From assembly GCF_019175385.1 (NCBI RefSeq), contig NC_083344.1, positions 62,310,782-62,374,781 on the forward strand: a DNA stretch of 64,000 bases. The letters run 5' to 3'. Made by a program: the position numbers and the translations under genes. The notes under the pieces were generated by a model. That model was not told the DNA's origin and made no database searches. It saw nothing but the letters and a program-made list of their open reading frames with translations. Of this stretch, positions 43,643-56,328 are shown one piece after another. Positions within the stretch are counted from its first letter, which is position 1. The number at the start of each line of letters is the position of its first letter. Source of the stretch: Lycium barbarum. Taxonomy: Eukaryota > Streptophyta > Magnoliopsida > Solanales > Solanaceae.

Positions 43643-45617
43643 TCCTCCCCTTCTTCAAAAGGATTCGTCCTCGAATCCGAACCTAGCAAAATCCAAGGGA
43701 AGACATACGAAAACATACTCCCCAAAGATTGAGGGTTAGCACACAACACCATAATCACATATTCATGCCAAGGATTAACAAATTTGTGGTATAACCACAC
43801 ATAAATGACAATCATGGATAACAATCGCACACATGAGGTATCAAGAAGTTGATCCCTCCAAGGTTCATGACATGAGGATAGAGTAATAAAACTAATGGAT
43901 GCAAAATACGAAGCATGTAATACTACATTCATTCTATTTGACAAGAAGCACCATGGGAACCCATTTTCCAAACAAGGTGTTCCTAAATCCAACAAGGTAA
44001 CACCCGGGTCAAATAGGAAGTATAGCCACCTGTTAGGGTCAATAAAACAACCAACTACCCCACAAGTACCTTCCCCAACATAAGATGCACCGCCAACACA
44101 AATAAGAGCGTCATCATATGCAAACAAGTAATAAAGAAAGGAATCACTTAAGATAACTTCCTCATGTATGTCATTCTCCAATATAGCCTCACTATTAGGT
44201 TCAAGATAAGATCATTGAATAGGCTATTATGAAGTTGAACATGAACGGAAGAATTTGCAATTTCTAGAAAAGAATCACCTTTCTTTGTAACACTTTTCTT
44301 CCCCACAAATGGATCACAATTCCTCAAAAGGCGATCTCCATCATGGGAAAGAGTGTCATCATTTCATAGTAGGTTACATATCACATAATAGTCTCCAAAG
44401 GAAACCAAATGCTCAACATTACCAAGCACTCCACTAGGCTCATCATTCCCAATAGTCATGTTAATATGAATTAACGCATTATCTATAAAGAAAGAAGAAT
44501 CAATAACCAATGAAGTATCATAGCATGCAATTCCACTCTCATAAAGACAAAGCTCACTTCCCACAACAGTTTTATGCACACGACTAGGTAAATGATCAAT
44601 TATACCAACATCATCACTAAATTGAGGGTCATTCAGCACATCACAAGGTTCCTTAAATAGTGTATTTTCATAGCAAAAACATTGATCAACACAAGCAACC
44701 ACACTAGTTGGACGCAAGTTGATCTTGCTAGAAGAGTCAATTCAGTCATCGCTAGGATCAACTAGTGGGTGTCCTAACATCTCACATGACAATGTATTAA
44801 CATGCAAATCAAGAGGATCAACACTAGGTGGACACAACTTGAACTCAAAAGAAGAGTCAAGATAGTCATCAATAGGATCAACTAGTGTTGGACCATCCAT
44901 TTCAACTACATTTCCAATTGTAATTATAGCACTAAGCTCATCACAAGGCAAAGACTCATTAAGCTCAATTAAGGACAAGCTATCATTTACACTCACTTTA
45001 ACAACATGGTCAATCACACCATTTGTGGTGTTAAGATTAGCTATTTTACCTTGAAGTTCGCACGCAACATCTTCTTTACCTCGGATTTCAACTTGGGAGT
45101 CCATTTGCTCCTTCGGGAAGATCTCAACTACCTCATGAACATTCAAAGTTTGAGGCTCAACATTCGGTTTGCTTCCAAGAATACCTACACCATTTTTCAA
45201 ACAACTAGAGAAGAAAGAAAAGTTACAAGGGTTAGAATGGGGTTTTGACAACTCCCTCACATCACTCCTCACAATTTGTCCTTTTTCCACTCTAGAGTTG
45301 TCACTTTTCACTCCCTTACTTCTCTCAATCTTTTCTCTCTCAATTTTATGGGACTTAGGGCAAGTGTCAAGTACATATTTGGAAGGGTTAAGGGAACCAT
45401 CCACTTCACTCTCCTCTTTCGCTTCACAAGGCTTAGACTTCTCCATCTTCATTCATTGTACCTTGCGTAAGCGTACCATCCGCTCATCCATACCATTCAA
45501 TTTCCCATTCACAACATCTATCTTAGCTTCTATTTTGGATTCCATCGCCGCCATTCTTTGGAGAATCAATGCTATCCCCTGCATGTTAGGGAAATCTTGC
45601 GTATTTTGGACCGACAT
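43558..45617 (-). pseudogene. X2 unknown ORF, about 687 codons, broken
   Basis: ATG at 45617, then a 54-codon coiled-coil-like segment (MAAMESKIEAKI, KLNGMDERM). TGA follows and is immediately succeeded by ATG (45452), from which 236 codons are open. The next part is Lys/Glu-rich, with two Cys, then acidic with two tandem blocks of the form LVDP-DD-DSS...L-PPSVD. Stops at about 44742 (CGA to TGA) and 44364 (TGG to TGA) and a frameshift near 44210 break the rest. The final part (44181-43558) is hydrophobic, with FLYYLFAYDDALICVGGASYVG, and ends with DSRTNPFEEGEDD at the PPT. It is homologous to the N1 ORF throughout. No enzyme motif is visible. Confidence 0.7.
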
Positions 45618-46558
45618 TTAAACCTGCAAAACTAGCACACGACATTAGTAATAAAAGCCTCACTTTACTCGTATTCAACACTCAAACCTTACCTCTCACC
45701 CTAAGCTTCTTCCAAGATTGGTCAAGAACCCTTTTAATCCAAATCAATTCACAAGATTGCTAACCTTTGTGGAGGAATAGATTCTTGTTAATCAAAAGAC
45801 GGACGACTCAATAAAGAAAAAGAACTTGAGCCAAGAAAATTCAACGATATTAAAACGAGAAAAGCTTGAAAAGAATTGGCACGAAAGAAATTAAGGACTC
45901 AAGCACCAGTTAACAATCAAGTAAGGAGCAATTACTAAAAGTTAATTAGCTAGAAGAATCAAAGAAATAAGAAGAACAAGTGAACAAACCTTGGCCAAAC
46001 GCTTAGACAAATTTGAGAAGTTTTTGGCAAACACTTAGAAAATTCGGAATTGCTTGCAGCAGCTTTTTAAAATGCACATAACTGTTTCTACAAAGCTCTG
46101 ATTGACGAACGCCTTATTTATTTGAAAAGTAGACTCTCTGAACTTGAAGTTACATATATTATGGGTTCCGTAACTCCTTATACAAACAAAGATATGCCCC
46201 TCTAAAGTTGGACCAAAATCTGCCAAAGAATTTTTTTCTAAGTGTTAAAGAATTTTTAACTCTCTGAAAGTGGCCCCCACGGGCCCATCAGGTGTGACTG
46301 GGCTTGCTGGCGCGTCAGGCTGACGTGTCTGCTGACGTGACGCTGATGTCAGCTGCTGACGTGGCGCTATCCTGGAATTTTTTTTTTTTTTTGGAAAAAT
46401 CAGAATATTGGAATAAAGATTTCTGATTTTTTTTTTGATACTTACTTGGACTCACAAACACTTTTTGACCTCGTTACTTGAAATATTTTGGATCAAAGGC
46501 CCCTTTTTTGTAGTGTCTTCTTCCTCCTGAAGATTTGAATGTTCTCAAGAACACTATG
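45618..46558 (-). other. Leader of X2, gag-proximal part
   Basis: A/T-rich leader with a GC-rich cluster at 46270-46375 holding four TGACGTG/TGATGTC-type motifs and inverted copies. It ends at CAAGAACACTATG, where LTR Y begins; the leader continues at 61360 after the insertions. It is collinear in outline with the F and N1 leaders but much diverged. No coding region seen. Confidence 0.6.
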
Positions 46559-47530
46559 TGTTACGTCCCGTATTTTATACATTGGGACAATCCGGATTAA
46601 CTATGATAAGTTAGGGCCAAGACCATTCCGGGACTTGAAGTCGAGACTTTTGACCTTCGATTTTATTTTGAGACATAAGTTGTTCATGAAATTGTTGGCA
46701 TGGAACATTTAGGAAAAGTTGGGACCAAAAATCATATATTTGGAAGTTGAAAATCATGCAAGTAGTCCCACACTTTGTGGCCAATTTTAATTTGTCCAAC
46801 TCATGTGTGGGCCATGGACACATGGAGAATTTATGTGCAGGCTTAAAAGATGACTTCTAAGTCATCTCTTATCATTTCAACACTTAGAAAAAAATCAAGA
46901 AGTTGAAGAACAACTCCAACACCATTCGGCCAAGAACAAGAAAAACCAAATCCAATTTCATCCCTTCCAAAATTATTTCTTTGGTGCAAATCCACTAATT
47001 GAAGGTCCCTACGTAACGTGGAAGTGTTGTTGGAGCGATCAAGCCATCCGTTTAGTAGATCGCAAACCCTAGGCAAAGTGTGGAGTTGAACAAGAAAGGT
47101 AAGATTTGATCTTGTTTTATGTGTTATAAATGTTGTATGCATGTTGTAGTATGCTAAACTGGATGAAAATCATGAGATAGGGTATGTTGGAAGTGGGTCG
47201 TGTGCTTGGTGTGTTAGCCGTGTGAGGTGTGTGTATGTTGTGTGGTGTGGAGGTGATGAATTGATCTTATGTAGCTTGTTTGATTGTTGTAGTGTGTAGG
47301 ATGGCTAAGAATCACTAATATATGCATGTGTGGTGATAGCCGAATGTGGGTCATACTATATGCCAAAGAACGCATTAATGTCGCTTAGTGTTTTAGTGGT
47401 TGTTGTGATGACTTTTATGTTGGAAATGAGAGTTTAATGTCGCAAGTTGCTATGGTAAGTGTTGCGGACTGATTTGGAGAATTATGTGCAATTAATGTAA
47501 TTTGTATATTTATGAGAATGATATCGTTAT
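46559..47530 (+). repeat. LTR fragment Y, Tekay-type
   Basis: Starts TGTTACGTCCCG and has the layout of the first third of the A and Z LTRs (GGGCCAA..., then an AAAGGTAAGAT splice-donor-like step near 47097). It breaks off at 47530, where LTR Z begins. No counterpart of its 3' part is found nearby. Confidence 0.7.
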
Positions 47531-50433
47531 TGTTATGTCCCGTGTTTTCGCATAATTGGAAATCTTGAAAATAATTAAGACTTGTGTGTTATGAGGAAAT
47601 ATTTTGATTCTAGTTGACATGACTATGTTGGTTATGAAACTATTGGTGTTAAGTCATTGGGGAAGGCCGAGGGTAAATTTGGAATTTCGGAAATTAGTTT
47701 CGGGAATTACAAAACAGGACGTTTAATGAATTGGGCCAAGAAAAATATAAAACAAAATTGAGGCCCAAAAATCTTGAAGTGGCCGACCATAGCATTGGTC
47801 CAAGCCCACTTTTAAAGGTCATGTGCTATGCACATGACCCCTATATGGATATATATCAACAATAACACTTAGAATTATCAAGAACAAAACAAAATTCAAG
47901 AAAGCACCTCAAAATACCTCTCGGCCGAATAGGAGAGAGGAAAGAAAAATAATTCCCAAGCCTTTGTGTTGTGATCCAAAAATCTTGATTTTTGCATAGT
48001 TGTGGAGTACTCAAGACCCTCTTCAACGGGGTACAATTAGTTTGGCGTAAGGCGCGCGTTTGCGACAAGTCGGGTTTTCAAGAAAAGGTGAGAATTCTTA
48101 CACTTTTGTGTTATAGAATTGATATGAATGTGTTAAGGATTGAGAATAGACGAGAATCCCGTAACTTTGATGTATGTAGAAAGCCGTGGGTGTGTGTGTG
48201 TTGGTGTTGGAGCCGTGGCACTTATGAAGTGCAAAGTAATGTGAATTGATCTTGTTTAGCTTGTTTAATGTGTCGTTGTGACCTTTATGTCGTAAATGAA
48301 CGTTTAAAGAATTGAATTGGCGTTGGAAAAGGATTTCGGATCATTACGGGAAAGTGTATACCTTTTGTATATTTGCGTATATCATTGTATATCTTTGATG
48401 CCAAAGACTTTAAATATGACTTATGGTTGATGTTGATGAATTCGGAATGAGACGACGCAAGTTAGAACGTTCGTTGTAAGTTTTGATGCTTTGAAAGAAT
48501 TATGGAAAGTAATGAATTTTGGGCAATTTCGTATATGGCTTGGAATATATTTGGAATGTGATTGAATAATTGTGAATGAGTGAATGAATACAATAATGTG
48601 GATATAGATTTGGGATTTTGAAGTTTTGAATGAAAAGTGGCCAACTTATGTAATAAGGTAGAACTTTGAAGCTAGAGTGGTTTGATTATGATTTGTGTTG
48701 TTTGATGATGTGTGGGCTGTTGTTGTTGATGTATTTTGAGCCGAGCTAAGTCTCGGGGATGTTAGATTTATAGGGGAAATGCTGCCGAAATTTCGGTAGG
48801 CAAAAATGAAGTTAATGGCATTTTTTTTAAGCCTAAGCATCTCAAATTGGTAACTTTGATCATTTGCAGATTTCGGACGAAACGGGACTTGACTTTTGGG
48901 AGAGCATAAGACGTCAGTAAGGTATGTAAAGCTTCCCACTTCTTCGTTTGGCATGTCTTAGTATGTTAGGTGAATATTGGAACCTCCGGAGCATTTCTGC
49001 TCCTCGAAACCCGATCCACAGAAAAGTTACTATTCATTCAATTCAATTGAAGCCTAAGGGCTCTATTTTGGCTAGAATGCCACCAATCGTCCGAAACCTA
49101 TCAAAATGTGATCGGGTCACTTGATAATGATTATGTATGACCTTTTGGCCTATAAATGTTCGTAAACTATGTTCGCCACCTCAATTTGACTCGAGGTGGG
49201 CCCGCTAACCCCGAGACGCCCTATTTGTCCTATCGGGCTCTCCTTTTGAATAAAGTTTGATATGACCCCTTTGATTTCGAAACGTTCCTCTATGAGATAT
49301 GCTTCGATTACTATGATATGTTAAATTACGCTTTTGAGTTATATGCACTACTTTGAAAACGTTTTGTGGAATGAACATTCGTACCAACTAACGAATTGAC
49401 TATTTCTGGTTTATGAAGGGATAAATGAACTCATTATGTTTTGAAAGGCTATTTTGAAATATGTATTGCATTTGTTTGCTCACGACTCCGCTCGTGCCCT
49501 ATTATGACTTCGTTCACCGGTTCCCGGGCCGGTTATGATTCGTGCGCCTTATGATAATTCGGCCGTATGCTGTGTTCCGGTTCCCGAGGCCTCGCCATAG
49601 GGCCGGGTTCCGTTTGGAGTTATGCTGTGATATGGCTCGTGATGCGATACGCTCACCTATGTTGTGTTTGTGTTCGGGGATGTACGGAGATTTGAAACCT
49701 TCTGGTGTTATGCTGTGTGTGGCGCCAGCGTCGGAGTGGCGACCACGTTCTTAAGCGTTTGCATGATTTCGTTTGCATTATGTATACGTATATGGTTTTG
49801 ATACGGATTTTGACATACTGATTTGTACTCCACTTTGTCATCTGATTTGCTTTCGGTTTTGGCCCATATTTCTGTACTCCGTGCATTACATACTCAGTAC
49901 ATATTTCGTACTGACCCCCTTTCTTCGGGGGCTGCGTTTCATGCCCGCAGGTGCAGATATTGGTGATCCTCCACTGTAGGCTTCACTCTTTGCTACATCG
50001 GAGTACTCCTTCTTGACTCGGAGTCCACTTTTGGTACAGACTCCCTTTTGCTATGTATATTCTGTACATTTGACTATTTGGATACGGCGGGGCCCTGTCT
50101 CGCCATATGTCTTTGTTTTGAGTTCGTAGAGGCCTGTAGTCATATATGTGGGGCGAGGGTCCTATATATGTTTGTCTGATTTTGTTTTCTGGTCTTAAAG
50201 CGGTCCGTTTGTTTTGATGGCCCTGAATGGCCCTTATGCTTATATTTGCATTTTTGACCGGCGATGTCTATTCCGCCGCTCAGTTTGGATCCGATATGAC
50301 ATTTTGATTTGTGCGACCGCTTAAGACATATTTTGATATAAACTATGTTTGATATGACTTTTATGAAATTCTGAAATAAGTTTGGATTTGGCAATGAATA
50401 TGTAATTTGGTCTGGGTACCCAAGTAAGGTGCC
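47531..50433 (+). repeat. LTR Z, Tekay-type, nearly complete
   Basis: Starts TGTTATGTCCCG, about 2.9 kb, closely related to the LTRs of element A. The conserved inverted repeat is at 49894-49914 and the GC-rich near-palindrome at about 50082-50106. The last 50 bp or so, including GGGTCGTGACA, are missing; the sequence switches to Athila gag near 50433. Probably a truncated solo LTR or 3' LTR. Confidence 0.82.
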
Positions 50434-51825
50434 CAAGTATTCCCATCTGATGATGAGAATATTTTCGCTAATCTTGTTACAGAGGAGGACTATGCATCTG
50501 CTATTGTTCAACCTCGAGTTGCAGCTGCTAGCGTGAAAATTGACTCCTCTCTATACCAGTTGTTGAAGATCGAGGGATACTTTCGAAACTCTACCGAGAA
50601 TGACCCTCAACGTCATTTGCAGAATTTTGTGGATGTGTGTGCTAATCACATCCAGAACAACGTTCCACAAGATGCTATTCGGTTGAGGTTATTTAAATAT
50701 TCCTTAACTAGGGAGGCAAGAACATGGTTTGAAAAGTTACCCCGAAATTCGATTACTTCATGGGCAAAGATGGTGACTGCTTTTGTCACAAAATGGTACC
50801 CCCCTAGCAAAAAGGCTGAAATTCATGACAAGATATATGAATTCAAGCAGCGACCGGAGGAACAACTATATGAAGCCTAGGAGAGATTCAAGGAGTATTT
50901 GCAGAAGAGCCCGAATCATGTGTTTCCGGAACACATATTAATGGAGAAGTTCGACCGAGGGCCCCATCCAGTGACACAGTCAGTTGCTAATAATGCAGCT
51001 GATGGTTGTTTGATGAACAAAACTTATCGACGAGTGACCAACATACTTAACAAGCTGACGACTCATAATCAGGCTTGGCACTCAAACAATGCTGATGTGG
51101 TACCGTATAGTAGTGCTATGATCCAGAATATAGTAAAGAAGAATCAAGACACCCAGCAAACATTGGCAGAACTTGCAACAAATATTTCCTTGCTAACGAA
51201 AACTTTTGATGAATCCTAGATCAAAAAGGTAAATGTTTGTGAAGAGGATACAATTTTTCCTAAAGGGATGTACCGTACTCAAGATGGTCTGTTCCATGAG
51301 GGGCCACCTATGCAGGTTGAAGATGCTAATTATGTTAATAACTCTCAAGGGGGTTACCAACGACAGAATTACCAAGGTGGTTATCAGAATCAGAATCAAT
51401 GGAGACCTTAGCAAGGTCAAGGTTCTTATAACAACTCTGGGAACTACAAAAATAATTATGGTGGTGCGAACCAAGGGAGCTACAACAACAGTAACAATTT
51501 CGGGAACATGAGTTCCAATCCTTATATACCACCGAAAGGGCAGTCAACAGAGCAAGGTAGTTCGAAGGTTGAATAAATGCTTGAGAAGATTTTAGCCAAT
51601 CAATATAAGTCTGAAAGGACTTTATCTGGGCTGAAAAAAATAGTGGGTTCCCATACAGCGGTTATTCAGATGCTTGAGTCAGAGATGAGGGATATTTCTA
51701 GAGAGCAGCACCCTCCTAAAAAGGGAGGACTTCCGAGTGACACTATTCCAAATCCAAAGAATGGGGGAGGTGGTGTAGACCGTGTGTTTGCCATCACTAC
51801 TAGGAGTGGTAAAATACTCCAGGGT
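50434..51825 (+). pseudogene. gag: Element E gag, broken
   Basis: An open frame from about 50453 reads an acidic stretch and then the Athila capsid-like domain (FRNSTENDPQRHLQNF; SLTREARTWFEKLP; WYPPSKKAEIHDKI). Stops in the same frame at 50878 (TAG for Trp), 51217, 51409 and 51574. A Gln/Asn/Gly-rich region (about 51350-51500) follows, then LPSDTIPNPKNGGG and ITTRSGKILQ, the usual end of Athila gag. There is no zinc knuckle in this part. The N-terminus is lost at the junction with LTR Z. Confidence 0.82.
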
Positions 51826-54800
51826 GGAGTTCAAGATGGAAGAAGAGAGTCTGGGTGAAGCTCTAGCTGGTATTCTTGTGAATTTCGATGCTGAGGACAT
51901 GGAAGGTTATGTGGAGACAGTTAATTCACTTATTGGGTTGGGATCATATTCCTACCACCCAAAGAAGCTGAATCTCGATCTGTAAAATAGAACAACTCCT
52001 CCAGAAAAGCTTTCGATCATTGAGCCACCTAAGTTGGAGCTTAAAAAGCCCCCATCACATCTGAAGTATGAGTTCCTTGGTCCGGATAATACATTGCCAG
52101 TGATTGTTTCAACTCTACTGACTGAGGAGCAGATTTTACAGCTTTTGGAGGTGTTGAGGGAGTATAGGCGTGCTATTGGTTGGACCATAGCAGACACTCA
52201 ACTGGGATCTGTGAGCACAAAATCCAGTTAGAGGAAGATAGCAAACCGAGTGTAGAGCATCAAAGGCGACTGAACGAGAATATGCAAGAGGTAGTCAAGA
52301 AAGAGATCATCAAATTGTTGGATACGGGAGTGGTTTACCCAATTGCTGATACTAAATAGGTTAGCCCAGTCCAATGTGTTCCTATGAAGGGTGGCATCAC
52401 TGTGGTGCCGAATGCAAAGAATGAGCTGATCCCAACTAGAACCGTAACCTGATAGAGAGTTTGCATGGACTATCGCAAGCTCAAAATAACCACATGCAAG
52501 GACCATTTCCCCATGCCTTTTATTGATCAAATGCTTGATCGGCTAGCGGGGCGTTGCTACTATTGTTTCCTTGATGGTTATTCGGGCTACAATCAGATCA
52601 ACATTGCTTTAAAAGATCAGGAGAAGACTACGTTTACTTGTCCTTATGGGACGTTTGCATTTAGCCGGATGCCTTTTGGTTTGTGTAATGCACCAGCCAC
52701 TTTTCAGAGATGCATGATGTCAATCTTCTCTGGCATGGTAGAGGATTTCTTAGAAGTGTTCATGGATGACTTTTCTGTTGTGGGTGATTCGTTTGAAGAT
52801 TGTCTTGGCCATCTGGGTCAAGTGCTAAAAAATGTGAGGAGACAAATATCGTGCTAAATTGGGAGAAGTCCCATTTTATGGTGAAGGAAGGAATCGTCCT
52901 CGGTCACAAAATCTCTGAAAAGGGAATTGAGGTCGATCAAGCGAAAATTGATGTGATTGCAAAAATTCCACCACCTATCTCGGTCAAAGGTGTCCGAAGT
53001 TTCTTGGGACATGCTGGGTTCTACAAGCGCTTCATCAAAGATTTCTCCAAGATTGCCAACCCAATGTGCAAGCTTCTTGAAAAAAAGGCGAAGTTTGCGT
53101 TTGATGATAAGTGCCGGAAGGCGTTTGAGGAGTTAAAAGAGCGTCTCACTACTGCTCCGATTATTGTTGCTCCTGACTGGTCCTTGCCATTTGAACTGAT
53201 GTGTGATGCTAGTGGTTTTGCAATAGGTGTTGTGCTTCGGTAGAGGCACAATGAAATTATACACCCGATCTATTATGCAAGCAGAACACTGAATGTTGTC
53301 CATATGAATTACACAGTGATGGAGCAAGAGCTGCTTACCATTGTGTTTGCCTTTGAGATATTTCGAGCCTACTTGTTGGGGTCCAAAGTAGTGGTTTACA
53401 CTGATCATGAAGCCTTGATATACCTCATGGCAAAGAAGGAAGCAAAGCCGCCACTGATTAGATGGGTGCTATTGCTGCAAGAGTTTGATTTTGAGGTGAA
53501 GGACCACAAGGGCACTGAAAACCAGGTTGCTGACCATCTCTCTCGGCTTGAAAAGGCTGGGAGACCTTCGGATGAGCTTGATATAGATGATGTTTTTCCG
53601 GATGAGAAGGTGTTGGCTGTGTCAATGGAGGTGGCACCGTGGTATGCTGACATTTCCAATTATTTGGTAACAGGCACAGTTCCAGAAGATATCAAAGCCT
53701 ACCAAAAGAGGAAATTCTTGCGAGATGCTCGGCAGTACTATTGGGACGTGCCTTATTTGTTCTGAACATGCGCTGACAACATCATTCAGCGTTGTGTTCT
53801 TGAAAGTGAAGTGATGGCGATTCTAAAGGCGTGCCATGACTCTCATGTTAGGGGTCATCATAGCGGAAACCGAACTGCGGCTAAGGTACTTGAGTGCGGC
53901 TATTACTGGCCGACCATTTTTCATGATGCTAATCTATTGGTGCGGTCCTGTAATCAATGTCAAAGGCAAGGGAATGTCGGCAGAAGGCAAGAGATGCCTA
54001 TGAATTTTGTTATGGAGGTAGAAGTGTTTGATGTCTGGGGGATTGACTTTATGGCACCCTTTGTGAGTTCGGGTGGCATGAAATACATTTTGGTTGTTGT
54101 GGATTACGTGTCAAAATGGGTAGAAGTGGTGGCTTTACCTAATAACGAGGCCAAGAGTGTTATGGGGTTCCTCAGGAAGAACATATTTACTCGTTTTGGT
54201 ACTCCGAGGGCTATAATCAACGATGGTGGATCCCACTTTTGTAATAGAGCCTTCACGGGATTGATGGAGAAATATGGTATAAAACATAGGGTGGCAACAC
54301 CTTATCATCCTCAGACAAGTGGACTGATTGAAGTGTCCAATAGGGAGATCAAGAGTATTCTAGCAAAAACAGTAAAAGCAAATAGACCTAATTGGGCCCG
54401 CAAGCTCGATGATGCTCTATGGGCATACCAGACTGCTTTCAAGACTCCGATTGGGACTTCACCCTTTAAGCTTGTGTTCGGAAAAGCTTGTCACTTGCCG
54501 GTTGAGCTTAAGCATAAGGCTGTGTGGGCGCTGAAGAAACTGAATATGGATTGGGAGGAAGCAACCAAGCTCAGGTTGTTTCAACTAAATGAGATGGATG
54601 AGTTTCGGTACCAGGCATATGAGACTGCAGCACTTTATAAAGAAAGGATGAAGCAATACCATGACAAGAAGATCTTGAAGCGAGAGTTCTACAAGGGTGA
54701 CCCTGTATTACTGTTTAACTCTCGGTTGAAGTTGCTACCTGGTAAGCTTAAATAAAGGTGGTCTGGTCCATTTTAGGTGGTAGGTGCCATGAAGCGATTG

Positions 54801-54955
54801 AGTTAAATTCTGGAGATGGAACTCGGACATTTAAGGTGAATGGGTAGAGATTGAAGCACTATCACGGGATGGTTTCAGAGGATAGGATTGTCGACCGATA
54901 CAGGTTGAAGCACCTCAGAACGAACGATGATCTGGTTCACGCAGATAAGGAGTGA
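51826..54955 (+). pseudogene. pol: Element E pol: RT, RNase H and integrase, no protease
   Basis: The gag tail passes directly into EEESLGEALAGILVNFDAEDMEGY, which in full-length Athila follows the protease, so the protease appears deleted near 51825. RT lies at about 52465-52860 with the catalytic FMDD near 52761-52772; RNase H at about 53180-53560 ([19 protein letters not shown]). The integrase zinc finger and all three catalytic acidic residues are visible ([29 protein letters not shown]). Stops at 51983, 52360, 52452 and 52455 (adjacent), 53241 and 53763, and frameshifts near 52215 and 52835. After 54755 the integrase tail continues with several stops. GCTTCTTGGGAGGCAACC (54993-55010) is a conserved Athila sequence just after pol. 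Confidence 0.85.
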
Positions 54956-56328
54956 ATGGTTACCACCATCGTGCCGCGACGTTAAATCAACCGCTTCTTG
55001 GGAGGCAACCAAGTGAAATGCTTATTTTTCTTTTGTTCGTTTTTTATTACATATAGGGTAATGATTGTTTTGGTGCATGAATATATTGCAGAAAATATTG
55101 TTGAATAGCAGCAGTAAGTTAAGTAGTAAGAGACTGTTTCGCAACATTGCAAAATACGCCTGCAGTTTACATACCATATTTCACAATACGGCTCGTACAA
55201 TGGGGGGTATTTAACAATGTCACAAAACAGTAAGCACTGTAATGCAACATGAAAGTTTACAACCATGGAAGACGGACCCGTATTGTGAAATACGATCCGT
55301 AAATCTGATCGTATTCTTTCATGAGACAATATAGTGCACTGCCCACATCAACATCTCTAAATACGGGTCGTAAATCACTTTACGAACCGTATTTAGAACA
55401 AAAAAAAAGCTTTAAATACAAGAGAGCGCAGCGATTTAAATCACGGGCAGAGAGACACACGTTTCAAATGCCCTCCCACGATCAATCCTATTAACTTCCC
55501 TCCTTCTTCTCAACCCCCACGATTTCCCACCAAAAACCCATCATCATCCATTTTCTAAACTCCATAAATACACAACTCACACTCAAAAACCTATCCACTT
55601 TCACAAAATTCAAAATCTCTCTGCCCTAGGTTTAAATTTGGTTGTGATTGAAGTTGTGCTCTCAAAGTCTTTGCTTATTGTGATCTGTTGGTTCATCATA
55701 AAAAGGTATGATTGACACTCTCCACTCTTATTTTACAGCATTGAGTTTGAACTTGATGGTAAGTGTTGATTAGGCTAGGTTTTGTGAAATTAAGGGCTTG
55801 CTTACCTTGTTTAATGATCTTGTGTGAGGATAACAATGTTAAATTCTTTCAATTCTCTTGGGAAGTTGTTAATAAAATCCAAATGGGTTGGAGGACATTC
55901 CATACCTTAAAATTCAATATTTGAAGTTTTGGTATGCCCACCAATAGCTTGACTCTTGAGGGATTAATGAAAAATTTGTAGACAATTGGGTGAAGTCTGA
56001 GTAACAAAATCCCCAAAACAACGTGAAACCGAGATATGTAACGAAATCTAGAAAAAAAAACATGTTCTAGGTCTGTGATGTGAAAAACGATCTCATTTTA
56101 CGGACCGTATTTCAGTTTACGGTCCGTCTTTAAGCATTTCACTAAGGGACAGAAAGGTCTCCAAGAAAATGAGCAGTTTACGATCTCAATTTATGGACCG
56201 TATTTCAATTTACGGTCCGTCTTTTGAGTTTATGGTCACAGACAAAAAACAGTTTTTGTGCACAGTTAGTTTGTATTATTTTTGATCGAATGTTCCATGG
56301 TAGCTAATATGATGTGTCTTTTGCAGGA
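54956..56328 (+). promoter_or_regulatory. Spacer before the Athila 3' ORF, possible internal promoter
   Basis: No long ORF. It contains two clusters of CGTAAA/TTTACG palindromes (about 55165-55400 and 56098-56240). A TATA-like TTTAAATAC (55411-55419) follows the first cluster by some 15 bp, and a C/A-rich stretch resembling a 5' untranslated region comes next. AAAAGGTATGATTG (about 55700) and TTTTGCAG (56319-56326) could be a splice donor and acceptor in front of the ORF at 56329. The layout imitates that of the element's own LTR. Promoter activity is inference. Confidence 0.45.

Noticed and set aside
45169..45621. Plus-strand ORF of 150 codons, with a similar one at 63139-63579
   Set aside because: Both lie exactly opposite the X-family ORF, whose minus-strand sense is fixed by PBS, PPT and LTR order. 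Their similarity follows from the shared DNA.
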